Shown piece by piece: positions 1 to 8,252 of a stretch of 36,269 nucleotides of DNA. A model generated the notes under the pieces. The model ran no database searches, was not told the origin of the DNA, and worked only from the letters and a program-made list of their open reading frames with translations. The translations under genes and the position numbers were made by a program. Source of the DNA: an uncultured Hyphomicrobiales bacterium (GTDB lineage Bacteria > Pseudomonadota > Alphaproteobacteria > Rhizobiales > Beijerinckiaceae); assembly GCA_903932535.1 (NCBI GenBank), contig CAIZGR010000566.1, forward strand, positions 1 through 36,269, in the 5' to 3' direction. Position 1 is the first letter of the stretch. Every line of letters starts with the position of its first letter.

Positions 1-582
1 CTCGCCGAGATCACCAAACTGCGCCGGGCCTGCTGCCATCCCGGCCTCGTCGATCCCGCCACCACGCTGCCCGGCGCCAAGCTCCAGGCGTTCCTCGACC
101 TCGTCGACGACCTCGTCCGCAACAAGCACAAGGCCCTCGTCTTCAGCCAGTTCGTCGGCCAGCTCGAACGCGTGCGCGAGGCGCTTGTTTCGCGCGGCGT
201 CTCCCATCAATATCTCGACGGCGGGACGCCGGCCTCGGAGCGCGAAAAGCGGGTCGCGGCCTTCCAGGCGGGGGAGGGCGACCTGTTCCTGATCAGTCTG
301 CGGGCGGGCGGCACGGGGCTCAATCTCACGGCAGCCGACTACGTCATCCACCTCGATCCGTGGTGGAACCCCGCGGTCGAGGATCAGGCCAGCGACCGCG
401 CCCACCGCATCGGCCAGCAGCGTCCCGTCACCGTCTACAGGTTGATCGTGCGCGACTCGATCGAGGAAAAGATCCTCGCCCTTCACCGTTCGAAGCGCGA
501 CCTCGCCAGCGACCTGCTCGAAGGGACGGAGGTCAGCGCCAAGCTGTCCGATGAAGACCTGCTGAATTTGATGCGGGCGTGA
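1..582 (+). CDS. SNF2-family DEAD/DEAH-box helicase, C-terminal part (5' end outside window)
   Basis: The reading frame is open from the first base, so only the last 193 residues are present. They form the second RecA-like lobe of a SNF2/Rad54-type ATP-dependent DNA translocase. The stretch around 280-345 (SLRAGGTGLNLTAADYVI) matches helicase motif V, and the following DPWWNP...DRAHRIGQ segment matches motif VI with its arginine finger. The VFSQF segment near 139-153 is motif IV-like. Bacterial members of this family remodel protein-DNA or RNA polymerase complexes, but the specific role cannot be told without the N-terminal half. The stop is TGA at 580-582. The family call is secure from the motifs; the subfamily is open. 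Confidence 0.9.
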   Translation, partial: LAEITKLRRACCHPGLVDPATTLPGAKLQAFLDLVDDLVRNKHKALVFSQFVGQLERVREALVSRGVSHQYLDGGTPASEREKRVAAFQAGEGDLFLISLRAGGTGLNLTAADYVIHLDPWWNPAVEDQASDRAHRIGQQRPVTVYRLIVRDSIEEKILALHRSKRDLASDLLEGTEVSAKLSDEDLLNLMRA

Positions 583-802
583 TCGATAGGCGCGCGGTCC
601 GGACGCCGATCGGGCGAAGGCCCGCTTGCGCTCGAGCCGCGAACGGCGCTCATCTAGGCTCGACTCCGAGAGCTTTCAGGGGAACCCCATCGGCCCGTCC
701 TCCACCCGCCCGCCTCACGCGCCGTCTCCTATTCCTCCGGGCGGCGCCGGACTTGCTTTGATCTTCCGGGATTTCCAGATTCAGCCAGCAGGACAACATG
801 CC

Positions 803-1813
803 ATGAAACGCATCGCAGCGCTCGCCCTTCCCCTTGCCGCGCTTTTCGCCAGCGCAAGCCTCGCCAGCGAGAAGCCGCTGTTCGTGTACGTCTCGCCCAA
901 CCCGATCGGCGTCAACGACTTTCTGAAGCTCGGCAAGATCGGGACCGAGCGTGTGGCCGCGGCGCTGGGCGGCGTCGCCAAGACCTACGAAAGCTCCGAC
1001 CCCGCCACGCAACGGCAAAACCTCGAGGCCGCCGCCAAGGCCGGAGCCAAGGTCGTCATCGCGATCGGCTTCGAGTTCAACGACATGCTGCCCGAGGTGG
1101 CGTCCGCCTATCCGAATGTGACGTTCCTGCAAGTCGACAGCTGTCCCTTCGACAAGCTGAAGCCGAACATCCATTGCTCGGTGTTTCGCGAATACGAGGC
1201 GGCCTTCCTGACCGGCGCCGAGGCGGCGCTGACGACCAGGACCGGCAAGGTCGGCGCGATCGGCGCGCTCGACATTCCCTTCCTGCATCGCTTCACGGAC
1301 GGCTTCATCGAGGGCGCGCGGCACGTGAGGCCCGACGTCCAGATTGCGCCGACGCTCTGGATCGGCGGCGCCAACCCGTTCTCCGATCCGGCGCGCGGCC
1401 AGGAACGCGGCGCCGCGATGACCGCAGACGGCGCGGACCGCATCCTCGCCGCCGCCAGCGGATCGAACGGCGGCGTCTTCAAGGCGATGCAGGAGGCTCC
1501 CGGCGCCGCGGCGTTCGGCGTCGACGTGAACCAGTGCCCGCAGGCGCCGGGCGCGGTCATGGACAATGTGGAGAAGAAGACGGACGTCTCCGTCGAGCTC
1601 GCCGTCAAGGGCATCGTCGCCGGGTCCCAGCCGCCGATCGCCGCGCTCGGCCTGAAGGAGGGCGGGATGTCGATCACCGCGCTCGATCCCGACCCGAAGG
1701 GCTCGAAGTGCCTGATCGCCGGCCATCCCGACGTCATCGCCAAGATCAAGGCGCTGCGGGATCAGATCGTCGACGGCTCGATCACGCTCGCCGACCCGAT
1801 GACCGCCAAGTAG
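803..1813 (+). CDS. BMP-family ABC transporter substrate-binding protein
   Basis: A 336-residue periplasmic binding protein of the basic membrane protein (BMP/PnrA) family, which in characterised cases binds purine nucleosides or related ligands. Residues 1 to about 22 are a signal peptide (two basic residues, then an Ala/Leu-rich core ending ASLAS). The mature part shows the BMP pattern: a VVIAIGFEF strand, TGKVGAIGALDIP, and a GVDVNQCPQAPGAVMDNV segment in the C-terminal lobe. ATG 803 gives the signal peptide directly and has a purine-rich AGCAGGA upstream; the same frame is open further upstream but codes for nothing signal-like. The stop codon shares one base with the next gene's GTG, so binding protein, ATPase and two permeases form one operon. 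The ligand is not proven; a nucleoside or nucleobase is the family-based guess. Confidence 0.9.
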   Translation: MKRIAALALPLAALFASASLASEKPLFVYVSPNPIGVNDFLKLGKIGTERVAAALGGVAKTYESSDPATQRQNLEAAAKAGAKVVIAIGFEFNDMLPEVASAYPNVTFLQVDSCPFDKLKPNIHCSVFREYEAAFLTGAEAALTTRTGKVGAIGALDIPFLHRFTDGFIEGARHVRPDVQIAPTLWIGGANPFSDPARGQERGAAMTADGADRILAAASGSNGGVFKAMQEAPGAAAFGVDVNQCPQAPGAVMDNVEKKTDVSVELAVKGIVAGSQPPIAALGLKEGGMSITALDPDPKGSKCLIAGHPDVIAKIKALRDQIVDGSITLADPMTAK

Positions 1814-3327
1814 TGCCGGAGATCGCTGCGGCCGGCATCGTCAAGCGCTACGGCGGCCTCGTCGCCAACGACGGCGTCACCCTCTCGGCCGAACGCGGTG
1901 AGATCCACGGCGTCATGGGCGAGAACGGGGCGGGCAAGACGACGCTGATGAACATCCTCTTCGGCATGCAGGCGCCGGACGCGGGCGAGATTCGCCTTCG
2001 CGGCGCGGCCGTCCGCTTCCGTTCGCAGATCGACGCGATGGCCGCGGGCCTCGGCATGGTGCACCAGTCGTTCAAGCTCTTCGGCTCGTTGACGGCCTGG
2101 GAAAACATCGTCTACGGCGCCGAGCCGAGGCGCGGGCCGTTCGTCGACCGCCGGGCCGCCCGCGCGCGCGTCGCGGGGCTTGCTGCGCGCCACCGCCTCG
2201 CGGTCGACCCGGACGCCCGGGTCGGCGATCTTTCGGTCGGCGTGCGCCAGCGGATCGAGATTTTGAAGGCGCTCCACCGCGACGCGCGCATCCTCATTCT
2301 CGACGAGCCGACCGCGGTCCTGACGCCGCCCGAGCGCGACGCGCTGTTCGAGGTGCTGAAGAGCCTCGCCGCCGAGGGGCGGACGGTGCTGCTCGTCACG
2401 CACAAGCTCCACGAAGCGACGGCGATCACGGATCGGGTCACGATCCTGCGCGACGGCCGCACCGTCGCGACCCTGCGCACCGCCGACACCGGCGCCGCCG
2501 AGATCGTGCGGGCGATGACGGGCCGCAGCGTCAATCTCGAGGTGAGGAAGCGGCCGCGCGCGCCGGGCGTTCCGCTCCTCCGAGCGATCGACGTCACGAT
2601 CGCCTCGCCCTCCGGCCGGCCGGCGGTCGACCGGGTGAGCCTGACGGTGCGCGGCGGCGAGATCGTCGGCATCGCGGGCGTCGCCGGCAACGGCCAGAGC
2701 GAGCTCGTCGAGGCGCTCGTCGGCCTGCGCAAGCCCGATCATGGCCGGGTGGAGCTTTGCGGGCGCGACGTGACCGACGCCGACGTGCCGGCGCGCCGCG
2801 CCGCCGGCCTCGCCTATATCCCCGAGGACCGCGCCGCCGTCGGCTCCGCGCCGTCGGCGAGCGCCGCGGACAATCTCGCGATGGGGTTCCATCGGGCGCC
2901 GCCGCTCGCGCGCGGTCTCTTCGTCGATCCGGCGGCGTTCGCGGCATGGGCGTTGGCGCTCATCCGCCGCTACGCCATAAGGATCGCGAACGAGCGCGTC
3001 GCCGTCGGAACGCTGTCGGGCGGCAACCTGCAAAAGATCGTGGTCGCGCGCGAGCTTGCGCATGAGGCGCCGGCGCTGATCGCCGAGCAGCCGACGCGCG
3101 GGCTGGACGTCGGCGCGACCGAAACGATCCACGAGCGGCTCGTCGCCGAGCGCGACAGCGGCCGTGCGGTTCTTCTGGTGTCGGCGGAGCTTGGCGAAAT
3201 CCTCGCGCTGTCCGACCGCGTCCTGGTCATGTTCGAAGGGCGCATCCTGGCCGACCTCCCGCAGGAGCGGGCCGACGAGCAGAGCGTCGGATTGCTCATG
3301 GCCGGGCGAGGAACGGAACCCGGATGA
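1813..3327 (+). CDS. Duplicated ABC transporter ATP-binding protein (nucleoside/sugar importer type)
   Basis: A 504-residue ATPase with two fused nucleotide-binding domains, as in RbsA and NupO/YufO. The first half has Walker A GENGAGKTT (residues 36-44), signature LSVGVRQR and Walker B ILILDEPTAVL. The second half has a degenerate Walker A (GVAGNGQSE, lacking the GKT), signature LSGGNLQK and a Walker B-like LIAEQPTRGLD with Glu-Gln where Asp-Glu is usual. Asymmetry of this kind is normal for the family, where one ATP site is often weakened. The start is GTG at 1813, overlapping the TAG of the upstream gene by one base; the frame is open much further upstream, but that part is a shadow of the binding-protein gene. 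It acts at the inner membrane with the two permeases that follow. Confidence 0.93.
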   Translation: MPEIAAAGIVKRYGGLVANDGVTLSAERGEIHGVMGENGAGKTTLMNILFGMQAPDAGEIRLRGAAVRFRSQIDAMAAGLGMVHQSFKLFGSLTAWENIVYGAEPRRGPFVDRRAARARVAGLAARHRLAVDPDARVGDLSVGVRQRIEILKALHRDARILILDEPTAVLTPPERDALFEVLKSLAAEGRTVLLVTHKLHEATAITDRVTILRDGRTVATLRTADTGAAEIVRAMTGRSVNLEVRKRPRAPGVPLLRAIDVTIASPSGRPAVDRVSLTVRGGEIVGIAGVAGNGQSELVEALVGLRKPDHGRVELCGRDVTDADVPARRAAGLAYIPEDRAAVGSAPSASAADNLAMGFHRAPPLARGLFVDPAAFAAWALALIRRYAIRIANERVAVGTLSGGNLQKIVVARELAHEAPALIAEQPTRGLDVGATETIHERLVAERDSGRAVLLVSAELGEILALSDRVLVMFEGRILADLPQERADEQSVGLLMAGRGTEPG

Positions 3328-4355
3328 GCCCGATCGACCGCACGCCGCCGCGCCTGGACCGCCTGCGCATTCCGCCCGTCGCGCTCGCGGCCGGCTTCGC
3401 GGCGCTCGCCGGGGCGGCGCTCATTCTGGTTTCCGGCCACGATCCGCTGAGCGCCTATGCGGAAATCGTCAGAGGCTCGCTGTCGCCCGAGTCCCTGCCG
3501 GACACGCTCGCGTGGGCGACGCCGCTCGTGGGCATGACGCTCGCCGCCGCCCTGCCGTTGCGCGGCGGCATGGTGAACCTCGGCGGCGACGGCCAGCTCG
3601 TCATCGGCGGCCTCGTCGCCGCCCTCGCGCCGCTGGTCCTGGCCGGTCCCGGCCCGTTCGGCGCGGCGGCCGGCCTTGCGCTCGCGGCGCTCGGCGGAGG
3701 CCTTTACGCCGCGCTCGCCGCCTGGGGCGAGGTCCGGCACGGCGTGCCGATGCTGATCTCGAGCCTGCTGCTCAGCTACCCGGCGGTCGGCGTCACCTCC
3801 TATCTCGCGCGCTTTCCCCTTCGCGATGTCGCGACCGGGCTGCCGCAGACCCTCATGGTCCCGCTGGACGCGCGCCTCCCCGTCCTCACGGGGGCGCTCA
3901 ATGCCGGCAGTCTCCTCATCGCCGCCATCGCGCTCGCCGTCGTCGTGTTCGACCGGCGCACGAGCGCCGGCTACGAATTGCGCATGCGCGGCAAGAACGC
4001 GCGCTTCGCCGGCTACGGCGGCGTGCGGCTCGGACGACAGGCCGTCGGAACGATGTTTGCGAGCGGCGCCATCGCCGGCCTCGTCGGCGCGACCCTCGTG
4101 CTCGGCTCGCAGTTCCGCTTCATCGACGGGGCGCTGCTGACGCCGGCCTACACCTGGTCCGGCCTGATGGCGGCGCTGCTCGTGGGCGGCGAGCCGGTCG
4201 GGGCGATCCTCGCCGCGCTTTTCTTCGCCGCGCTCCAGACCGGCGGCTTCGCCATGCAGCGCGAGACGTCGGTGCCCCGCGTGCTGACGCTCGTCCTGCA
4301 GGCAATCGTGATCCTCTTTCTCGCCATGCGCCAGGGGATAGGACGGCGGACGTGA
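3324..4355 (+). CDS. ABC transporter permease 1 (BMP/nucleoside-type importer)
   Basis: A 343-residue, strongly hydrophobic inner-membrane protein of the BPD_transp_2 type, with many Ala/Leu/Gly/Val-rich spans. It resembles the longer permease of NupP/YufP pairs. Typical features are a GGMVNLGGDGQLVIGG segment after the first spans and the cytoplasmic loop RTSAGYELRMRGKNARFAGYGG, which corresponds to the ATPase-contacting EAA-like loop of this family. ATG 3324 overlaps the preceding TGA (ATGA), which implies translational coupling. With the next gene it should form a heterodimeric channel for the ligand delivered by the BMP protein. Confidence 0.92.
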   Translation: MSPIDRTPPRLDRLRIPPVALAAGFAALAGAALILVSGHDPLSAYAEIVRGSLSPESLPDTLAWATPLVGMTLAAALPLRGGMVNLGGDGQLVIGGLVAALAPLVLAGPGPFGAAAGLALAALGGGLYAALAAWGEVRHGVPMLISSLLLSYPAVGVTSYLARFPLRDVATGLPQTLMVPLDARLPVLTGALNAGSLLIAAIALAVVVFDRRTSAGYELRMRGKNARFAGYGGVRLGRQAVGTMFASGAIAGLVGATLVLGSQFRFIDGALLTPAYTWSGLMAALLVGGEPVGAILAALFFAALQTGGFAMQRETSVPRVLTLVLQAIVILFLAMRQGIGRRT

Positions 4356-5329
4356 TCGGGAGCCTCTTCACGCCCTTTCTGTTCCAGTCCGCGGCCCAGG
4401 CGATCACGCCTATCCTGCTCGCCGCGCTCGCCGGGGTCCTTTGCGGACGGGTCGGCGTGTTCAATCTGGCGCTCGAAGGCCAAATGCTGGCCGGCGCCTT
4501 CGCCGCGATCGTCGGGAGCTTCCTCGCGCACAGCGCGCTCGTCGGAGTCGCGGCGGCGATGGCCGGGGCTGCCGCCTTCTCGCTGATCCTCGCCTATGGC
4601 GCGACCGTCTTCCGCGGTGATCCGGTCGTCATCGGCATCGGCATGAACCTGCTCGCCTCGGGGCTGACGGCCTATCTCCTGCGCGTCGTCTTCGGCGTCA
4701 GCGGAACCTTCAGCGATCCCGGCGTGGTCGGCCTCGGCCGGATCGCGATTCCTGCGCTGGCCGGCGTGCCGGTCCTCGGCTGGGCGTTCGCCCGCCAGTC
4801 GGCGATAACATGGGCGGCCTGGGCGCTGACGGCGCTGATCGGCGTCGTTCTCTACCTCACCCCGGTCGGCCTGCGGCTGCGCGGAGTCGGCGAGCAGCCG
4901 GAGGCGGCGGGCGCGCTCGGCGTCGACGTCGCCCGCTACCGGATCGTCACGGTGCTCGTCGCCGGCGCTCTGACGGGCCTCGCGGGGGCGCAGCTCTCGC
5001 TCGGCGCGGTCAGCGTCTTCGCCGAGGACATGAGCGCGGGCCGCGGCTGGATCGCGGTCGTGGCGGTCATGCTCGGGCGCAACAATCCGCTCTACGCGGC
5101 GGCGGCCTGCGTGCTCTTCGGCTTTGCCGACGCGATCGGCGTGAACCTGCAAAGCCGCGGCCTGCCGAACCAGCTCACCGACGCTGCGCCCTATGTCGCG
5201 ACCCTGCTTGCGCTGGTCGTCAGCCATCGGCGCAGAAGTCGCTTTTCGCAGCGATCGAGAAAGCCGGCGCCGACGGCAGGAGAGGCGGCGGCGGCGCACA
5301 GGCGCGGCGGATCGGGACGCAAAGCCTGA
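4352..5329 (+). CDS. ABC transporter permease 2 (BMP/nucleoside-type importer)
   Basis: A 325-residue hydrophobic permease of the same family as its neighbour and of the shorter YufQ/NupQ type. The N-terminal GVLCGRVGVFNLALEGQM motif and the loop LTPVGLRLRGVGEQPEAAGALG are characteristic. The start is GTG at 4352, overlapping the upstream TGA (GTGA); the frame is open far upstream, but the upstream residues are Arg-rich and shadow the previous permease. The C-terminus is a basic tail of about 40 residues (RRRSRFSQRSRK...) predicted to be cytoplasmic. This is the last gene of the importer operon. A weak hairpin followed by six T residues lies about 80 bases downstream. Confidence 0.92.
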   Translation: MIGSLFTPFLFQSAAQAITPILLAALAGVLCGRVGVFNLALEGQMLAGAFAAIVGSFLAHSALVGVAAAMAGAAAFSLILAYGATVFRGDPVVIGIGMNLLASGLTAYLLRVVFGVSGTFSDPGVVGLGRIAIPALAGVPVLGWAFARQSAITWAAWALTALIGVVLYLTPVGLRLRGVGEQPEAAGALGVDVARYRIVTVLVAGALTGLAGAQLSLGAVSVFAEDMSAGRGWIAVVAVMLGRNNPLYAAAACVLFGFADAIGVNLQSRGLPNQLTDAAPYVATLLALVVSHRRRSRFSQRSRKPAPTAGEAAAAHRRGGSGRKA

Positions 5330-5639
5330 TACGCGACGCGCGCCGGCGTCGACGGCCAAGCCCGGACGCCGCCGGTCTTGCCGGCCAAGCGGGGGGAGGG
5401 GTTGCGGCGCCGGTTTTTTGCGCGGCGAGGCCCGAATTGTCATCGCTTCTTCGCGCCGCCCCGTCTATGATCGCGATGCTCGGACCGAATGCCCCAAGGG
5501 GACATTCGAGAGCGGTCGTTGCGCTCCAAAGGAGCCGGACGCAGCAAGGATCGTTGAGACCCTCTTCCCGCAAGCGCAGTCGACCGGCCGTTCGACGTCG
5601 CTTCCCTCGAGACGGCGCGCCGAGCGGAGTTTTCAAAAG
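5330..5639 (+). other. Intergenic region between importer operon and desaturase gene
   Basis: About 310 bases with no convincing gene; the frames open here are Arg/Pro-rich shadows. The only structure seen is a possible weak terminator for the importer operon. CCGGC at 5381-5385 can pair with GCCGG at 5409-5413, directly followed by six T at 5414-5419; a competing small hairpin is 5371-5385. The stem is only 5 bp with a 23-base loop, so this is tentative. A GGAG at 5626-5629 is the likely ribosome binding site for the next gene. No convincing -35/-10 pair was found. Confidence 0.4.
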
Positions 5640-6686
5640 ATGTCGGTTACGGAATCGAAGGGCGCGGCAAGGACGGCGCGCGACTGGGCGCTGGCGCTCG
5701 GCCCCTATCGACAAGCGGACATGGCCCGCGCGATGCTGGAGCTGGCGGTCACCTTCCCGCCGTTCGCCGCGCTCTGGGCGGCGATGCTCGTCGCCTCGAG
5801 CCAGGGCCACGTCTGGCTCTCGTTCGCGCTCGCCCCGCTCGCTGCCGCGCTGCTCGTGCGCCTGTTCATGATCCAGCACGATTGCGGGCACGGCGCGTTC
5901 TTTCCCAACAAACAGGCCAACGAGTGGGTCGGCCGGGCGATCGGCGTCCTGACCATGACGCCATACGACTTCTGGCGGCGCAGCCATGCGATCCACCACG
6001 CGACGTCAGGCAATCTCGACCGGCGGGGCATCGGCGACATCAAGACGATGACCGTCCGCGAATATTTCTCGCGCGGCCTGCGTGGCCGGCTCGCCTATCG
6101 GCTCTACCGCCACCCCGCGGTGATGTTCGGGATTGGCCCGGCCTATCTCTTCCTGATCGAGAACCGCCTGCCGTTCGGCTTCATGCGCAAGGGCGCGATG
6201 CCGTGGCTGAGCACCATGTCCACCAACGCCGGGATTCTTCTGGCGGCCGGACTCCTGATCTGGGGCGCGGGCCTTGCGCCGGTTCTCATGGTTCACCTGC
6301 CGATCGTCGTGATCGGCGCGACGGGGGGCGTCTGGCTCTTCTACGTTCAGCATCAGTTCGAGGGGACGACCTGGGAGCGGACGGCGGCCTGGAGCCAGCC
6401 GGAGGCCGCGCTGCACGGCAGTTCGCTCTACGAGCTGCCGCCGCCGCTCGACTGGCTTTCCGCCAATATCGGCGTGCACCACGTGCATCACCTGTCGAGC
6501 GGCATCCCGTTCTACCGGCTGCCCACGGTCCTGCGGGACCATCCGGAACTCGGCGAGGTCGGGCGCCTGAGCTTGAAAGACAGCCTCGGATGCGTCCGGC
6601 TCGCGCTGTGGGACGAGGACCGGCGGCGGATGGTGTCGTTCCGCGAGGCGCGCGCGGCGCAGGTCGTGTCCCGATCGGCCTTGTAG
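5640..6686 (+). CDS. Membrane fatty acid desaturase
   Basis: A 348-residue membrane di-iron desaturase/hydroxylase-superfamily protein. It has the three histidine boxes that bind the diiron centre: HDCGH at residues 80-84, HAIHH at 116-120 and HHVHH at 280-284. Hydrophobic spans lie before box 1 (about residues 35-78) and in the middle (about 195-235). The FYVQHQFEGTTWE segment and the HHVHHLSSGIPFYRLP end resemble bacterial delta-12/omega-type acyl-lipid desaturases, so it probably introduces a double bond into membrane acyl chains; the exact position is not predictable. ATG 5640 was chosen because GGAG lies 10 bases upstream and the sequence before it in the same frame is not protein-like. 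It stands alone, followed 40 bases later by an IS remnant. Confidence 0.9.
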   Translation: MSVTESKGAARTARDWALALGPYRQADMARAMLELAVTFPPFAALWAAMLVASSQGHVWLSFALAPLAAALLVRLFMIQHDCGHGAFFPNKQANEWVGRAIGVLTMTPYDFWRRSHAIHHATSGNLDRRGIGDIKTMTVREYFSRGLRGRLAYRLYRHPAVMFGIGPAYLFLIENRLPFGFMRKGAMPWLSTMSTNAGILLAAGLLIWGAGLAPVLMVHLPIVVIGATGGVWLFYVQHQFEGTTWERTAAWSQPEAALHGSSLYELPPPLDWLSANIGVHHVHHLSSGIPFYRLPTVLRDHPELGEVGRLSLKDSLGCVRLALWDEDRRRMVSFREARAAQVVSRSAL

Positions 6687-6726
6687 GTCGTAGGCGGCAA
6701 ACTGCTCGCGAAGCGCGCTCCCTCTA

Positions 6727-6742
6727 AGGTCTGTAGACATTC
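6727..6742 (+). repeat. Left terminal inverted repeat of the IS5-family element
   Basis: AGGTCTGTAGACATTC matches the reverse complement of 7342-7357 at 15 of 16 positions. TA immediately outside (6725-6726) is the presumed target duplication. Confidence 0.88.
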
Positions 6743-6830
6743 AGGGGTGCGACAGATTGACTCGGGTTTGATCTGGGGGATTCCCGCGACGCCGAGGATC
6801 GGATTCAAGGCTGGAAAACGGAGGCCCGCC

Positions 6831-7343
6831 TTGGTTCGCGTGCTTCTGACCAATGCACAATGGGAGCGGATTGCGCCGCTGCCGCCCGGCAAGGAGGGCG
6901 ACCCCGGCCGATCCGGGGCCGACAAGCGCCTGTTTGTCGAGGCGGTGTTGTGGCTCGTTCGCGCGGGGGCGCCTTGGCGCGATCTGCCCGAAGCGTTCGG
7001 CAAGTGGGGCTCGGTGTGGAAACGGTTCCGCCTATGGGCTCTCGAGGGCGTGTTCGAGCGCATTTTCGCGGCGCTCTCGGACGATCCCGATTTCGAGTAC
7101 GCGCTCATCGACGGAACGATCGTCAAGGTTCACCGGCACGGAGCCGGCGCGGTCATTCCGGCGAAGTCCGACCACAAAACGCCGATTCCGCACGATGCCG
7201 AGATGTACAAATGGCGACGTCTGGTCGAAAATCTCTTCCAGCGGATCATGGAGTTCCGCCGCATCGCGCCCTGATACGACAAAACAGATGCGAGCTTCGC
7301 AGCGGCAATCTACCTCGCCGCTGGATTTCTCGCTCTGAAATGA
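6831..7343 (+). pseudogene. IS5-family transposase remnant, internally deleted and interrupted by a stop
   Basis: The N-terminal part (LTNAQWERIAPLPPGK..., WLVRAGAPWRDLPEAFGKW..., ALIDGTIVKVH) is the IS5-type N-domain plus the first catalytic Asp (DGT). The sequence then jumps from VHRHGAGA straight to VIPAKSDHKTPIPHDAEMYKW, so the central part of the DDE domain carrying the second Asp is missing, roughly 75-80 residues by family length. The last catalytic Glu region (RRLVENLFQRI) remains. A TGA at 7272-7274 interrupts the frame where relatives have an Arg codon; beyond it the expected C-terminal sequence (YDKTDASFAAAIYLAAGFLALK) continues to 7343. TTG 6831 with GGAGG 6 bases upstream is the probable original start. 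The product cannot be an active transposase. Confidence 0.88.
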
Positions 7344-7357
7344 ATGTCTACAGACCC
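7342..7357 (-). repeat. Right terminal inverted repeat of the IS5-family element
   Basis: GAATGTCTACAGACCC is the inverted partner of 6727-6742, with TA outside it at 7358-7359. The transposase remnant's final stop codon (7341-7343) overlaps its first bases, as is common in compact IS elements. Confidence 0.88.
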
Positions 7358-7638
7358 TAGCCGAAATCACGCGGATCCATGGCGCGTCCTTGCGGAGCAC
7401 GAAAGGGATATGCCGGCCGGCTTCGGAGCGGTCCAGGCATGAAATCGGACTTCCGTGACGCTGCGCCGCTCGTTCGCGAGAACAAGCAACGGCTCGTTGA
7501 AAAACGCCGGCGCCGCCTCGGTCTGACGGAAGCTATGCTTTTCGGCGCTCTGGCGCGCGTTGCACGGGTCCCCGATCGAAGCCGCCGCGCGCCGAATAGA
7601 CCATTCGTATATATTGCACGCAAACTTCAAGGGTTCCC

Positions 7639-8238
7639 ATGATCGTCGTCTTCGATATCGGCAACGTGCTTTTGCGCTGGGACCTGCGCAACCTCTATCG
7701 CAAGGTGTTCGAGGACGAAGCGCGGATGGAGCGGTTTCTCGCCACTGCGCTCGCGGTCGATTTCATCTTGCAGACCGACGTCGATCCGGATTTCGCGGGC
7801 GCGGTCGAGGCGCGGGCGCGGGCGTTTCCGGAATTCGCCGACGAATTGCGGCTCTACGACACCCGCTGGGTCGAGACCCTCGACGGGCCGATCGAGGAGA
7901 ACGTCGCGCTCCTGCGCCGCCTGCGCGCGGCCGGCCGGCCGGTTCATGCGCTCAGCAACTTCTCGACCGCAAAATTCGCCGCGACCGAAGCCCTGCACGA
8001 CTTTCTGAATGCGTTCGACACGCGGATCGTGTCCGGCCATGTCGGCGTCGCCAAGCCCGACCCGCGCATCTACCAGCTTCTCTTCGAGCGCTCGGGGCGG
8101 AGGCCGCACGAGCTCCTGTTCATCGACGATTCGCCTGTCAACGTCCGCGCCGCCGAGGCCCTCGGCATGGCGACGATTCAGTACAAGCCGGGCGTCGACC
8201 TCGAGAGCGCGCTCGCGGCGCGCGGCGTGCGCGTGTAG
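7639..8238 (+). CDS. HAD-superfamily hydrolase (subfamily IA, YihX-like)
   Basis: A 199-residue cytosolic haloacid-dehalogenase-fold hydrolase, probably a phosphatase acting on a small phosphorylated metabolite. Motif I is VFDIGNVL with nucleophile Asp6; the residue two positions on is Gly rather than the usual Asp, as in YihX-type members. Motif II is ALSNFS, motif III is the Lys in VGVAKPDPRIYQ and motif IV is LFIDDSPVNVRAAEALG with paired Asp. The cap domain lies between motifs I and II. ATG 7639 has AAGGG five bases upstream, and an AT-rich TATATT at 7610-7615 could be a -10 element, although no good -35 was seen. It converges with argH, with only 14 bases between them. Confidence 0.87.
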   Translation: MIVVFDIGNVLLRWDLRNLYRKVFEDEARMERFLATALAVDFILQTDVDPDFAGAVEARARAFPEFADELRLYDTRWVETLDGPIEENVALLRRLRAAGRPVHALSNFSTAKFAATEALHDFLNAFDTRIVSGHVGVAKPDPRIYQLLFERSGRRPHELLFIDDSPVNVRAAEALGMATIQYKPGVDLESALAARGVRV

Positions 8239-8252
8239 CCGCGGCCGACGCC

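Larger units (their letters stand above)
6727..7357 (+). mobile_element. Decayed IS5-family (IS427-like) insertion sequence with both ends
   Basis: A 631-bp element bounded by near-perfect inverted repeats: 6727-6742 (AGGTCTGTAGACATTC) and 7342-7357 (GAATGTCTACAGACCC), 15 of 16 matching. TA dinucleotides flank both sides (6725-6726 and 7358-7359) within CTAA and CTAG, consistent with the TA target duplication at YTAR sites described for the IS427 subgroup of IS5. Complete members are around 0.8-0.9 kb, so about 200 bases or more are missing internally. It lies between the desaturase and HAD genes and interrupts no recognisable gene. Confidence 0.9.

Noticed and set aside
7379-7642. 87-codon plus-strand frame between the IS remnant and the HAD gene
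   Set aside because: No ribosome site, basic low-complexity product, and it runs into the HAD gene start; probably chance.
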